This document shows positions 1 to 8,516 of a stretch of 64,000 bases of DNA, in pieces. The notes beneath the pieces were generated by a model. The model saw only the letters and a list, made by a program, of their open reading frames with translations. It was not told the origin of the DNA and did no database searches. The stretch's first letter is position 1. Each line of letters begins with the position of its first letter. Made by a program: the position numbers and the translations under genes. The stretch is from NCBI GenBank assembly GCA_034926785.1, contig JAYFQU010000009.1, forward strand, positions 1-64,000, given 5' to 3'. This DNA comes from UBA7703 sp034926785. GTDB taxonomy: Bacteria; Bacillota; Clostridia; Christensenellales; CAG-138.

Positions 1-136
1 GATTTCGAAAATCCCCCATGTTCCTTCAAATTTGGCGATTCATTCGCCGAATTTGTGAAAAAATGGCGCGATTCGCGTCATTTTAACCCAAAGTAAAACC
101 CATCGGCAGAGTCCGCAGGACTTTGTCGATGGGCTG
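1..136 (-). repeat. Family A interspersed element, copy A1 (cut by window edge)
   Basis: Read on the minus strand it starts CAGCCCATCGAC right after the terminator hairpin of the phosphohexomutase gene. It differs from copy A3 (45760-45929) at only one position over 136 bp that I can align, so the copies are recent. It has no ORF and contains several short hairpins: CCCATCG/CGATGGG, a GCGAATCGC palindrome, and GGGGGATT/AATCCCCC partly past the edge. The distal end and any flanking duplication lie outside the window. Confidence 0.85.
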
Positions 137-162
137 AACGGGAAGCATTTTCACTTCCCGTT
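137..162 (-). terminator. Terminator hairpin after phosphohexomutase gene
   Basis: Stem AACGGGAAG / CTTCCCGTT with an 8-nt loop, 15 nt past the stop codon on the minus strand. Family A element A1 begins at its 3' base. Confidence 0.7.
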
Positions 163-177
163 TTCATATCCAGCCGT

Positions 178-1689
178 TTACAGCTTCTTGAGTCCGCTCG
201 TATCCAGCTTGTCATACGCGCTCAAAAACGCATAGAGCTTAACGGCGATTTGATGCACGCCGCCGGTCGAGTTGCTCTCAATATTCAGCGGCATGAGCGG
301 GTCGTGCAGCGACATGCGCAGCAGGAACCAGCCGTCGCCCTCCCCCGCGCCAAACGAGACGCGAAGGCCCTCATAATTCTCCTTTGCGACATCCCATCCC
401 TGCTTGGCGGCATAGTCGGCGAGGTCCTTGAGCACGCCGCTGCCATAGGGGCCAAACTCCGGCACGGCGATATTCATGCGCACCTCTTCGCTCTCCTTCG
501 GTTCTGCGAGGGAGTCGATCAGCGAAAACAGCGTGCGGTTTTCCTTTTTGAGCTGCGCCATCTTAATCAGCAGTTTCGTGATGAGATACGCCCCGTCGTC
601 GAGGAAATAGTTTTCTTTGAGTGCGCCGTGCCCGCTCGTCTCAATCGCGAGCTGGCTGTCCCTGCCGCTCTTGTTGATGCGGATGCTCTCGTCGATGACA
701 TTCTTATAGCCGCGCTTGAAGCGATGATGCACGCCGCCCTTCGCAGCGATAAACTCCGCCAGCCCGCTGGAGGTGATGGAGTCCGTGACGATGGTTGTGC
801 CCGGGTGTTCCTCCAGCAGCACGGCGGAGATGAGCGCGATCAGACGGTTGCGGTTAATCTCCTTGCCGTCGTTGGCAACCGCGCCCGCGCGGTCCACATC
901 CGTGTCGAAGATGATACCCATATCCGCCTTGTTGGCCAACACGCACTGCGCGATGGAGTCCATCGCCGCCTTGTCCTCCGGGTTGGGCTGGTGGTTGGGA
1001 AAATGCCCGTCGGGCTCCAGAAACTGGCTGCCCGTCGTGTCCGCGCCGAGCGGGTGGAGCACCTTGTCCACAAAAAATCCACCCGCGCCGTTTCCCGCGT
1101 CCACCACGATTTTAAATCCCCCAAGCGGATGGGCGTAGTCCTCGGCGTGGACGCCGCTGCGGATGCGCTCGACCAGCCCTGCGGCATAAACACTCAGGAA
1201 GTCCACCTTCGTCAGCGCTCCGCGCTCCAGGGCGGGGATGAACGCATCCGCCTCCGCGCTGGCGAGGATGGCGGCGATGTCGCTTTTCTCCAGCCCGCCG
1301 TTCTTGGTGAAAAACTTGATTCCGTTGCGGTTCCACGGCAGGTGGCTCGCCGTGAGCATGATCGCGCCGTCGTATTCATAGCCTTTGGTCACGGTGCTCA
1401 TAAACATACTCGGCGTACTGGCGAGGCCGAAGTCCGCAAGATCGGCGCCCATCGCGAGGATCCCCTCCGCCGCGGCCTTAAGCAGCTTTTCGCCGGAGAG
1501 GCGGGAGTCCCGCCCGATGGAGAGGCGCAATTCGCTTTTGCTAAACTTCTCCTGCAGATACAGCACGAACGCCTTGGCGATGTTCGTGACCGCCTCGGCG
1601 GTCAGCGTCACGGGCTGACCCTCGATGCCCTCCATGGCGACGCCGCGGATGTCGCTGCCGTTTTGCAGCTTGCGATACTCGATACCCAT
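178..1689 (-). CDS. Phosphomannomutase/phosphoglucomutase (alpha-D-phosphohexomutase)
   Basis: A 503-residue cytoplasmic enzyme that moves phosphate between C6 and C1 of hexose phosphates through a phosphoserine intermediate. It supplies sugar-1-phosphates for envelope polysaccharides and glycogen. Visible family motifs are GRDSRLSG near residue 60, the catalytic-serine loop TASHLPWNRNG (about 113-123), the metal-binding DTDVDRAG (about 263) and the sugar-binding region ETSGHGALKEN (about 346). In the catalytic loop the usual SHNP is SHLP. The metal loop DTDVDR differs slightly from the common DGDGDR. Length is typical. The start is ATG with only a weak upstream AGCGAGG. It is a single-gene unit diverging from nadD. 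Exact sugar specificity cannot be read from sequence. Confidence 0.9.
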   Translation of the reverse strand: MGIEYRKLQNGSDIRGVAMEGIEGQPVTLTAEAVTNIAKAFVLYLQEKFSKSELRLSIGRDSRLSGEKLLKAAAEGILAMGADLADFGLASTPSMFMSTVTKGYEYDGAIMLTASHLPWNRNGIKFFTKNGGLEKSDIAAILASAEADAFIPALERGALTKVDFLSVYAAGLVERIRSGVHAEDYAHPLGGFKIVVDAGNGAGGFFVDKVLHPLGADTTGSQFLEPDGHFPNHQPNPEDKAAMDSIAQCVLANKADMGIIFDTDVDRAGAVANDGKEINRNRLIALISAVLLEEHPGTTIVTDSITSSGLAEFIAAKGGVHHRFKRGYKNVIDESIRINKSGRDSQLAIETSGHGALKENYFLDDGAYLITKLLIKMAQLKKENRTLFSLIDSLAEPKESEEVRMNIAVPEFGPYGSGVLKDLADYAAKQGWDVAKENYEGLRVSFGAGEGDGWFLLRMSLHDPLMPLNIESNSTGGVHQIAVKLYAFLSAYDKLDTSGLKKL

Positions 1690-1931
1690 GCAAAAAAACC
1701 TCGCTTTCCGACTTGTGTTTGCTCACGCGCCAGGCGCAGAAAAAACTGCGCATCACACCGGGAGCGTCATTAATATTTATACGGCATCATTGTCGCATCC
1801 AACCCGGCGTTTGTCAATTCTGCGGGGCGGCGTGCGGTGTTGGAAACGCGCTCTTTCCCACGGGGGAAAAACATGATATTCTAAAGATAACGCAAACGGG
1901 CAAAACCAGAGGGGGCAAACAGACGCTAGCT

Positions 1932-3101
1932 ATGCGCATCGGAATACTCGGCGGTACATTTAACCCCATCCATACCGCGCACGTGCAGATGGCGCGTATC
2001 GCGCGGGACGAAGCCGCGCTGGATCTGGTGCTGCTCATCGTCTCCGCCGACCCGCCGCATAAGCGCGTGGAGGGCGAGGTGCCCGCCGGCGAGCGTTACC
2101 GGCTCACACAGCTTGCGCTCGCTGGCGAAGAGCGGATGATCCCGAGCGATCTGGAGATTCTGCGCGGGGGAAAAAGCTATATGCTGCTGACCTTGCAGGA
2201 GCTCGGCCAGCGCTATCCCGGCGCGGAACTGAGTCTGATTGTCGGGAGCGACATGCTCAGCGACCTGCCGAACTGGTATCATCCCGAAGAGGTGCTGAAG
2301 CTGGCGGATGTGCTCTGCGTGCCGCGTATCGGGCGAAACGACAACGACGGCGAGGCCGCGCGGTTGCTCTCCGAGCGATTCGGCGCAAGGGTTCGCCTGC
2401 TGACCGGGCGGGCGGATATCATCTCCTCGACCGAAATCCGCAGCCGCCTGCTGGAAGGGTTGCCCGTGGAGGGGCTGATGCCGGAGCCGGTGGAGCAGGC
2501 CGTCTATGAGGGCGGCGAATACTTTCCCGGCGAGGTGCGCGCCCTGCAGGCAAAATGTCGCGCGGCGCTGACGCAGAAGCGCTACCGCCACGTCTGCGGA
2601 ACCATGCGCGCGGCGGCGAAGATTGCCGCGCTCTGGAACCAGGACGCAAAGCGCGCGCGCATCGCGGCGCTGCTGCATGACTGCGCGAAGTGCCTTGATC
2701 CGCTACGGCAGGAGGTGCTCTCCGGCGACGAGACGGGGATTGCCCCGGTGCATCATGCGTTCGCCGGCGCTGTGCTCGCCAAGATGGAATACGGCGTCAC
2801 GGACGAAGCCATCCTTCGCGCCATCCGTCTGCACACCACAGGGGATTGGGGCATGACGGATTTTGACGCGCTGATCTACGCAGCGGACCTGATTGAACCC
2901 ACGCGTACGTTTCCCGGCGTGGAGGACTATCGAAACCGGCTGACGAAGGATATCGACCGATTTATGCAATATGCGCTTGGGCGCGTCTGCGAAATGATCG
3001 GCAAAAAAGGCTGGAAAACACACCCCGCGTCTGCGCGGGCCATCGCGTTTTACGACCGGAAGATCAAACAGCAGGAAACCGCTGAGCGATCCGACAAATG
3101 A
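1932..3101 (+). CDS. nadD: NadD-YqeK fusion: nicotinate-nucleotide adenylyltransferase plus HD phosphohydrolase
   Basis: A 389-residue two-domain protein. Residues 1-200 are NadD, which makes deamido-NAD from nicotinate mononucleotide and ATP. It shows GGTFNPIHTAH (7-17) with the nucleotidyltransferase HxxH-type motif, and SSTEIRSRL near 163. Residues ~215-389 are a YqeK-type HD domain with H..HDCAK near 249 and a later D; YqeK proteins hydrolyse diadenosine tetraphosphate. In most Bacillota these are two adjacent genes; here they are in one frame with no internal stop. I chose ATG 1932 because the NadD fold begins there, although the frame is open further upstream. rsfS follows after 30 bp, as in the usual nadD-yqeK-rsfS order. 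Confidence 0.92.
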   Translation: MRIGILGGTFNPIHTAHVQMARIARDEAALDLVLLIVSADPPHKRVEGEVPAGERYRLTQLALAGEERMIPSDLEILRGGKSYMLLTLQELGQRYPGAELSLIVGSDMLSDLPNWYHPEEVLKLADVLCVPRIGRNDNDGEAARLLSERFGARVRLLTGRADIISSTEIRSRLLEGLPVEGLMPEPVEQAVYEGGEYFPGEVRALQAKCRAALTQKRYRHVCGTMRAAAKIAALWNQDAKRARIAALLHDCAKCLDPLRQEVLSGDETGIAPVHHAFAGAVLAKMEYGVTDEAILRAIRLHTTGDWGMTDFDALIYAADLIEPTRTFPGVEDYRNRLTKDIDRFMQYALGRVCEMIGKKGWKTHPASARAIAFYDRKIKQQETAERSDK

Positions 3102-3131
3102 TTTTAAAAAAAGACTGACGGAGGAATACAA

Positions 3132-3530
3132 TTGAACGAAGCCATCAAACAAAAGGCGCTGGGCGTCTGCGAGATTCTCTATAACAAGAAGGCCATCGAC
3201 ATCGTCGCCATCCATGTGGCGGACAAGACCATCGTCGCGGATTGGTTCATCATCTGCAGCGGGCGCGCAACCCAGCAGGTGAAGGCGATTGCGGACGAGC
3301 TGGATCACAAGGCGCCGGAACTGGGGCTGACACTCCGGCGCAGCGAGGGATATGGCGAGGGCAAATGGGTCGTGCTGGACTATGCGGATATCCTCGTGCA
3401 TATCTTCTATCCCGAGGAGCGCAAATACTATAATATGGAGCGCCTCTGGGACGAGAGCGACAGCGCAATTCGCTATTCCGTGATGAAGGAAGAGGAAGAA
3501 CGGGAAAAATCCCGTGCAAAACAGGGCTGA
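3132..3530 (+). CDS. rsfS: Ribosome silencing factor RsfS
   Basis: A 132-residue protein of the RsfS/YbeB/DUF143 family. It binds uL14 on the large ribosomal subunit and blocks subunit joining in slow growth. Family features are VADKTIVADWFIICSGR near residue 30-46, the SEGYGEGKWVVLDYADILVHIF core (about 76-97), and the terminal YYNMERLW segment. The start is TTG at 3132, supported by GGAGG seven to eleven bases upstream. It lies 30 bp behind nadD-yqeK and is surely cotranscribed. Confidence 0.93.
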   Translation: MNEAIKQKALGVCEILYNKKAIDIVAIHVADKTIVADWFIICSGRATQQVKAIADELDHKAPELGLTLRRSEGYGEGKWVVLDYADILVHIFYPEERKYYNMERLWDESDSAIRYSVMKEEEEREKSRAKQG

Positions 3531-3598
3531 ACCGAATCTACGTGAACCACCCCCCAGGCAAACAACCCCAAATTTTGTTGACAGGAGGGCAGAGGAAC

Positions 3599-3811
3599 AT
3601 GGAAGAACACGAACTCAGAACAATCCTCAAACGCTTTGCGGACTCTGGCTGGGAACTGATCTCCGTCCCGTCCGACGCGTATCTTGCGGGAGAGAGCTGT
3701 AAAGATGAGCTCATTGCCGCCGTGGAGCAGGCGAACGAGGAATGCGGGGAGTGCGGCTGTGAATACGACGCGCTCTATCGCCGGTTTCTCGCGCTGCAAA
3801 AGGCGCTCTAG
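3599..3811 (+). CDS. Small hypothetical protein (70 aa)
   Basis: A 70-residue acidic, probably soluble protein that I do not recognise. It begins MEEHELRTILKRFADSGW and contains four cysteines, three clustered in ESCKDE...EECGECGCEYD, which could bind metal or simply be reducing cytoplasmic cysteines. ATG 3599 is preferred over upstream GTG 3542 because an AGGAGGG site lies about 9 bp ahead of it. It is the last gene of the nadD operon and is followed by a strong terminator. Helical prediction by eye suggests a compact helical fold. Confidence 0.65.
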   Translation: MEEHELRTILKRFADSGWELISVPSDAYLAGESCKDELIAAVEQANEECGECGCEYDALYRRFLALQKAL

Positions 3812-3844
3812 CGCCGTTTAAACCAAACACCGCCCGCACCTAAA

Positions 3845-3873
3845 CTGCCGGAGAAGGTTCCGGCGGTTTTTTT
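3845..3873 (+). terminator. Rho-independent terminator of the nadD operon
   Basis: Stem ACTGCCGG/CCGGCGGT followed by seven T residues, 34 bp after the last stop codon. Confidence 0.85.
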
Positions 3874-3956
3874 GTAAAAAATTGAAAGAAAATGAAAACG
3901 ATCTGCAACGATTTGCCAATTTGCCGAGTGTTATAGATAGAAGCGGGTTTGGTCGT

Positions 3957-3985
3957 TTGCAATACAAAAACGATTGTGGCATACT
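3957..3985 (+). promoter_or_regulatory. Predicted sigma-A promoter for surface protein gene
   Basis: TTGCAA, 17-bp spacer, CATACT, with a TGN extended -10. This places a ~150-nt 5' leader before the ATG at 4147. I see no known riboswitch in that leader. The rest of the 3874-4146 gap shows nothing else recognisable. Confidence 0.5.
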
Positions 3986-4146
3986 GGTTTTACGAACAGG
4001 CTTTCGTTCGTCCATGACACTTCTCGGCGATATTTGGCGGATGTCCATCCCGGTCATGCGCCGCAACAAACAACGGCCTCCCGAACCACAGAACCCACGC
4101 AACCGACGCGCGGCCCATTTTGCCGCATGTACGGAAAGGAGAGCTT

Positions 4147-7080
4147 ATGAACCGAACGATACGACTCAACAGATTGCTCGCACTATGGATCGTGCTTGCG
4201 CTTGCGCTGGTGGTTCCCGCCATCGCGTTGGCGGAGGGTGGACCAACCGCGACGCTGTATTCCCCTTCGACGGGGGCTTCCACCTCCGGCAATCAGAAAA
4301 TCATCTTTTCGCTGAGCGAGCAGGTTTCGCTGGTGAGCGGGAGGAACATTACCATTACACCCGCCGGCGGAACGCCTTCTGTTGCCGCTGCTACCAGCGG
4401 GACGCGGCTCGGTAACGCGAGCACGGGGCCCTGGTATGTCAGCTATAAGCTGAGCGACTTTAGCCCCGCGCTGACGCTGACCCCCAATACGACATATAAC
4501 GTATTGGCCCAGGCAGGGGCATTTGAGGCCGCCTCGACCCCCAGCGCGGAAGCAACGGGAACGTTCACGACCGGAGACGCAGGCGGCACGCTTGTGATCT
4601 ACACCAAGACCAACAACCAAACGCTCCAAACCGGCGGTGTTGATATCGTCAGCGGGAGCGCAGTTGCCGGCGGCAGCCCAATCACCGCTATCAACACAAG
4701 CGATGGAAGCTATGTTCCGGTGAAGACCGTCTACGTCAACGGCAGCAAGACCGACGGGGTCGCTCTCTCGTCCTATGTGCCTTCCGGGGAACTGGAGGTG
4801 TATTACACCCGCACGGACGGTACGCTGACCGGCTCTGCCGCGATCTCCGGTCAGGAATACATCGGCGGCGAACTCAGCGGAACGGTTTCCGATCTGAATC
4901 AGCCGGACACCAGCGGGATTCGTTTTCAATGGGTGCGCGTGGGCGATGGCGGCAATGAGCTCCTTGAATCCGGCGGCATATCCATAAAGCACCCGGTCGT
5001 AGCCGCCGACCTGGGAAAGGTGATCCGACTGGATGTCACGGACACAACGCTCACAAGCGGAACGCTCTCCGACACGACGGGAACCATCGCCAAGGCGCCG
5101 TATACCGGCAGCGTTCAAGATCCTGCTCTGGAAAGCAGCACCGGCACCTCGATCACGCTGGTCTCCGTCTCGGGGTATGAGTATTCGCGCGACGGCGCAA
5201 CGTGGCGGACCGACCCGACCTTCTCCGGCCTGACGGCTGGTACGCCTTATGACTTCTACCAGCGCGTCGCGGAGACGACGACGACCCTTGCCTCCGGCAC
5301 GAGCAACAAGGTGACGCTTTCCATCAAGGCGACGCTCACCGGAACAGTCTCCATCAGCGGCACCGCGCAGTCCGGCGTCGCGTTGACAGGTTCCATTACC
5401 GGCACCACCAACGCCTCCGGCACCATCACCTATGCCTGGTCGCGCGGGGGAACGCCGGTTGGCACCAACAGCGCAACCTATACGCCCAACGCGGCGGATG
5501 TCAACTCCACATTGACGCTGACGATTTCAACCAGTGAACAGAACGGGACGATTTCCGCGACCACGGCGGCGGTCAAGAAGGCTGCGAATACCACGGTGCC
5601 CGCCGCGCCAACCATGGCGAGCGCAACGGCGACCACCATCACGCTCAACGCCACAGGCGGATATCAATATTCGCTCGGCGGAACCTACTGGCAGGATACC
5701 ACGACCTTTAACAATCTGGTTGCGGGCGCAACCTATACCTTCTATCAGCGCGTTGCAGAGACGAGCGCGGTGCTTGCCTCAGGCGCGAGCACGGGCGCAA
5801 ACTTCACCACGCTTCCGACGCTGTCAGGAACCATTCTGTCCAGCGGAGAGGCAAGGTATGGCATCACAATGACCGTAAACCTCTCCGGCACCAACAACAC
5901 GGGCACGTTGACCTATACCTGGAAGCGCGGGACGATGGTTGTCGGAACGGGCACAAGCTATGCCGTTCAGGCGGCGGATGTGTCTAATACGCTCTCGGTT
6001 GAGGTGACAAGCTCCGTTCAGGGCGGCAGCGTGACGCGCTCCTTTGGAACCGTTGCCAAGGCATATTATGTTGGTAATGCGCCGGATGCGCCGACGCGCT
6101 CCAGCCGCACCACCACCAAGATCGTGCTGAAGGCGGTTGACGGCTATGAGTATTCGCGCGGCGGCACAACCTGGCAGGACAGCACGACCTTCAGCGGACT
6201 GAAAGCCGGCACGAGCTATACCTTCTACCAGCGTGTGAAGGCGACGGCTACGACCGAGGCTTCCGACAAGAGCGCGGCCTATAAGACCTCCACGGTGGCA
6301 TCGTCCACATCGGACGGCGGGGACGCCGACACCCCCAGCAAGACGCCTACGCCGAAGCCGGGAACAACGCCGACGAATGGCGCGAGCGGCACCACGCTGT
6401 ATAACTACACACTGACAGACGATAACACGCGCATCCTCTACTCGACGATGAAGAGCCTCGCAGAGGGAAATAAGACGCAGGATGTCACGATCAAACAGAG
6501 CAATGTCGAATTCACATTCCCCAAAGGAACGATGACGGACACCTATACGCAGCTCTGGTATGACTTCGGCACGACGATCAACAACTCGATTGCGGAACAG
6601 ACGGCAAAGCAGATCGCCGGGGATGCGTATGTTGCGACGATTCACTATAACTACAGCGGCGAACTGCCGGGCAAGGCGAATATCCGCTTCTGGCTCGGCG
6701 CCGCACAGGCAGGCAAGACGCTGTATTATTATCTGCTCAACGCGGATAACACGCTTACCTTCCAGCAGACGTCAACCGTGGACAGCACCGGCTGGGCTTC
6801 CGTTACGCAGACGCACTGCTCGGACTATGTGTTCCTGAGCCGTGATATCGCGAGCGCGAGCGCCTCCCCGTCGGTCTCCCCGTCGGCGGATCCCTCCGTC
6901 TCGCCTCTGCCCTCGCCCAGCGCTTCACCGGAGCAGAACGGCGGTGGATTTACCTCTGACGGATGGTTCATCGCGGCGATTATTCTTATCGCGGTTGCGT
7001 TGATCGTCGGCGGCATCTGGCTCTACACCAAGAGCCGGGATGATCGAATGGACGACGATGACGACGACACTGATTTCTAA
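4147..7080 (+). CDS. Large secreted surface protein with repeated Ig/Fn3-like modules and C-terminal membrane anchor
   Basis: A 977-residue extracytoplasmic protein. An N-terminal signal peptide (hydrophobic ~9-27, cleavage near ALA-EG) is followed by an N-terminal domain starting PTATLYSPSTG. Then come alternating beta-sandwich modules. Three copies carry a GYEYSRxGxTW...F..L.AGT.Y.FYQRV signature (about residues 340-385, 500-545, 670-710), separated by modules with a TYxWxRGxxxVG core. A Thr/Pro/Ser linker precedes a 150-residue domain (about 765-895), a second Pro/Ser linker, and a transmembrane helix (about 937-958) with an acidic cytoplasmic tail DDDDDDTDF. No LPxTG motif is seen. AGGAGAG sits before ATG 4147. 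Function unknown; adhesion or cell-surface scaffolding is an inference. Confidence 0.8.
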   Translation: MNRTIRLNRLLALWIVLALALVVPAIALAEGGPTATLYSPSTGASTSGNQKIIFSLSEQVSLVSGRNITITPAGGTPSVAAATSGTRLGNASTGPWYVSYKLSDFSPALTLTPNTTYNVLAQAGAFEAASTPSAEATGTFTTGDAGGTLVIYTKTNNQTLQTGGVDIVSGSAVAGGSPITAINTSDGSYVPVKTVYVNGSKTDGVALSSYVPSGELEVYYTRTDGTLTGSAAISGQEYIGGELSGTVSDLNQPDTSGIRFQWVRVGDGGNELLESGGISIKHPVVAADLGKVIRLDVTDTTLTSGTLSDTTGTIAKAPYTGSVQDPALESSTGTSITLVSVSGYEYSRDGATWRTDPTFSGLTAGTPYDFYQRVAETTTTLASGTSNKVTLSIKATLTGTVSISGTAQSGVALTGSITGTTNASGTITYAWSRGGTPVGTNSATYTPNAADVNSTLTLTISTSEQNGTISATTAAVKKAANTTVPAAPTMASATATTITLNATGGYQYSLGGTYWQDTTTFNNLVAGATYTFYQRVAETSAVLASGASTGANFTTLPTLSGTILSSGEARYGITMTVNLSGTNNTGTLTYTWKRGTMVVGTGTSYAVQAADVSNTLSVEVTSSVQGGSVTRSFGTVAKAYYVGNAPDAPTRSSRTTTKIVLKAVDGYEYSRGGTTWQDSTTFSGLKAGTSYTFYQRVKATATTEASDKSAAYKTSTVASSTSDGGDADTPSKTPTPKPGTTPTNGASGTTLYNYTLTDDNTRILYSTMKSLAEGNKTQDVTIKQSNVEFTFPKGTMTDTYTQLWYDFGTTINNSIAEQTAKQIAGDAYVATIHYNYSGELPGKANIRFWLGAAQAGKTLYYYLLNADNTLTFQQTSTVDSTGWASVTQTHCSDYVFLSRDIASASASPSVSPSADPSVSPLPSPSASPEQNGGGFTSDGWFIAAIILIAVALIVGGIWLYTKSRDDRMDDDDDDTDF

Positions 7081-7100
7081 GGTTTGACGCCAGACCGACA

Positions 7101-7136
7101 GGGCCTCCTCCGTACCACCGGGGGAGGCCCTTCTTT
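7101..7136 (+). terminator. Terminator after surface protein gene
   Basis: GGGCCTCC/GGAGGCCC stem with a 14-nt loop, then TTCTTT, 20 bp past the stop. Confidence 0.75.
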
Positions 7137-7225
7137 GGGATAACTTTCACTATGCAGGTGGTTTTATCCGGCGGTATAATGAGTCCGCCGCAGGATTTTT
7201 CGGCAGAAATGGAGGCGAAAACGCC

Positions 7226-8110
7226 ATGGCACAGACCATCAGCGCGGCGTTGAAAAGACACCTGCTCCTCATGCAGCGCGATGAGATCACCGGCAGCATA
7301 CTATATGAAAAAATCGCTGTCCGGCAGAAGGACGACAAGAATAAACAGGCTTTTTTGGAGATTTCCCGCGCGGAGCGGGGACATTATGAAACCTGGAGGG
7401 CGTATACCGGCGAGGATGCCGCGCCAAACCGGATCCGGATCGCGCTGTTTTTACTGCTCAGCCGCATCCTTGGCGTAACGTTCACGATCAAGTTTTTTGA
7501 AAAAGGGGAGGATATCGGGATCGGCCTGCTGAGGGATATCGAGCAGGAACTGCCCGAGGCGCGGCGCGTGATCGCCGAAGAGGAAGAGCATGAACGGCGC
7601 CTGATGGAGATGATTGACGAGGAGCGGCTGCACTACGTCGGTTCCATCGTGCTGGGCCTTAACGACGCGCTCGTGGAGCTCACGGGAACCATTGCCGGCC
7701 TGACCTTTGCGCTTGCGAACAACCGCCTCGTTGCGCTCTCCGGCATCATTACGGGCGTATCGGCAACGCTCTCCATGGCGGCCTCCAACTATCTGGCGCA
7801 GCGGGCGGAAGGGAACAGCAAGGCGCTTAAGTCCAGCGCATATACCGGCGTGGCGTATTTGATTACCGTCGTGCTCATCGTGCTGCCCTACCTGTTGCTT
7901 CCGAATGGATGGTATCTCGCCGCGTTCGGGATCATGATCGCGCTCGTGGTGCTCATCATTCTTTCGTTTAACTACTATATCTCCGTGGCGCAGGATCTGC
8001 CGTTCTGGAAACGGTTTGGCGAGATGGTGCTCATCAGCCTCGGCGTTGCGGCGCTCTCGTTCGTCATCGGTCTTGCGGCAAAACGGCTGCTTGGCATCAA
8101 TGTCGGGTAA
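7226..8110 (+). CDS. Ferritin-like domain fused to VIT1/CCC1-family metal transporter
   Basis: A 294-residue protein. Residues 1-135 form a ferritin/rubrerythrin-like four-helix region with carboxylate/His pairs: QRDEITGSILYEKIA, RAERGHYETW and AEEEEHERRLMEMI. Residues ~140-294 form a VIT1/CCC1 membrane domain: GLNDALVELTGTIAGLTFAL, then SGIITGVSATLSMAASNYLAQRAE, and three further hydrophobic helices. Related Erv-VIT1 (MbfA-like) proteins export iron or manganese. The expected role is efflux of Fe/Mn sensed by the diiron domain; the direction of transport is not proven here. It is monocistronic. Its stop codon abuts repeat element B1. Confidence 0.88.
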   Translation: MAQTISAALKRHLLLMQRDEITGSILYEKIAVRQKDDKNKQAFLEISRAERGHYETWRAYTGEDAAPNRIRIALFLLLSRILGVTFTIKFFEKGEDIGIGLLRDIEQELPEARRVIAEEEEHERRLMEMIDEERLHYVGSIVLGLNDALVELTGTIAGLTFALANNRLVALSGIITGVSATLSMAASNYLAQRAEGNSKALKSSAYTGVAYLITVVLIVLPYLLLPNGWYLAAFGIMIALVVLIILSFNYYISVAQDLPFWKRFGEMVLISLGVAALSFVIGLAAKRLLGINVG

Positions 8111-8277
8111 CGGGACAACCGCTCTTTGCCTTTCGCCCTCCGGATTTCGAGCGGCAAAGCGCTGCGAAGAAAGCGCCCGACTCCGGGTGATCCGTCACGG
8201 TTGCAAAGCCGCCACAGCCGGAATCTGCTGGGTAAGGGCGCAGGCCTTTACAATCCCAAGATTTTTTTGACAGACTG
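8111..8277 (-). repeat. Family B interspersed element, copy B1
   Basis: Read on the minus strand it starts CAGTCTGTCAAAAAA at the base of the hairpin at 8278-8313 and ends GGTTGTCCCG next to the stop codon of the VIT1 gene. It aligns along its length with copies at 29861-30020 and 52763-52957. It holds no plausible gene and has internal hairpins, for example around the conserved GGATCxCCCGGAxTCGGGCG block. The extreme 3' terminal inverted repeat present in B3 is missing here. Confidence 0.82.
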
Positions 8278-8313
8278 CGGAGAGCACCCCCGATTATACG
8301 GGGGGTGCTCTCC
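8278..8313. terminator. Bidirectional terminator hairpin between convergent genes
   Basis: A perfect 14-bp stem CGGAGAGCACCCCC / GGGGGTGCTCTCCG with an 8-nt loop. It lies between the VIT1 gene and the tpl-like gene. Repeat B1 extends from its left base and repeat A2 from its right base, so its own T-tracts are displaced. Confidence 0.8.
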
Positions 8314-8316
8314 GCT

Positions 8317-8483
8317 CAGCGCATCGACCAAGTCCCGCGGGCTTTGCCGATGGGTTTTAGTTTGGGTTAAAATAACGCGATTCGCGCCATTTTTTCACAA
8401 ATTGGGCGAGTGAATCGCCGAATTTGATGGAACATGGGGGATTTTCGAAATTCTAACCCCTGGCGGGGGTTGTCGATCCACTG
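8317..8483 (+). repeat. Family A interspersed element, copy A2
   Basis: It starts CAGCGCATCGAC and ends GTCGATCCACTG, giving an imperfect 12-bp terminal inverted repeat (10 of 12). I count about 13 differences from A3 over 136 aligned bases, so this copy is older. It sits three bases from the right base of the 8278-8313 hairpin and ends 33 bp before the stop codon of the minus-strand lyase gene. No flanking duplication is visible. Confidence 0.82.
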
Positions 8484-8516
8484 GCTCCTTTGAACTCTTT
8501 TATACGTTGGTGCGGG

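Noticed and set aside
250..1773. Long open frame on the plus strand opposite the phosphohexomutase gene
   Set aside because: A shadow ORF caused by high GC; its translation shows no family features, while the minus-strand frame is a clear enzyme.
3541..3599. Start of the small ORF at GTG 3542
   Set aside because: The AGGAGGG site lies between this codon and ATG 3599, so the latter is the better start.
8126..8413. Small ORFs across the B1-A2 repeats as genes
   Set aside because: They run through the repeats and terminator, are not conserved between repeat copies and have no ribosome sites.
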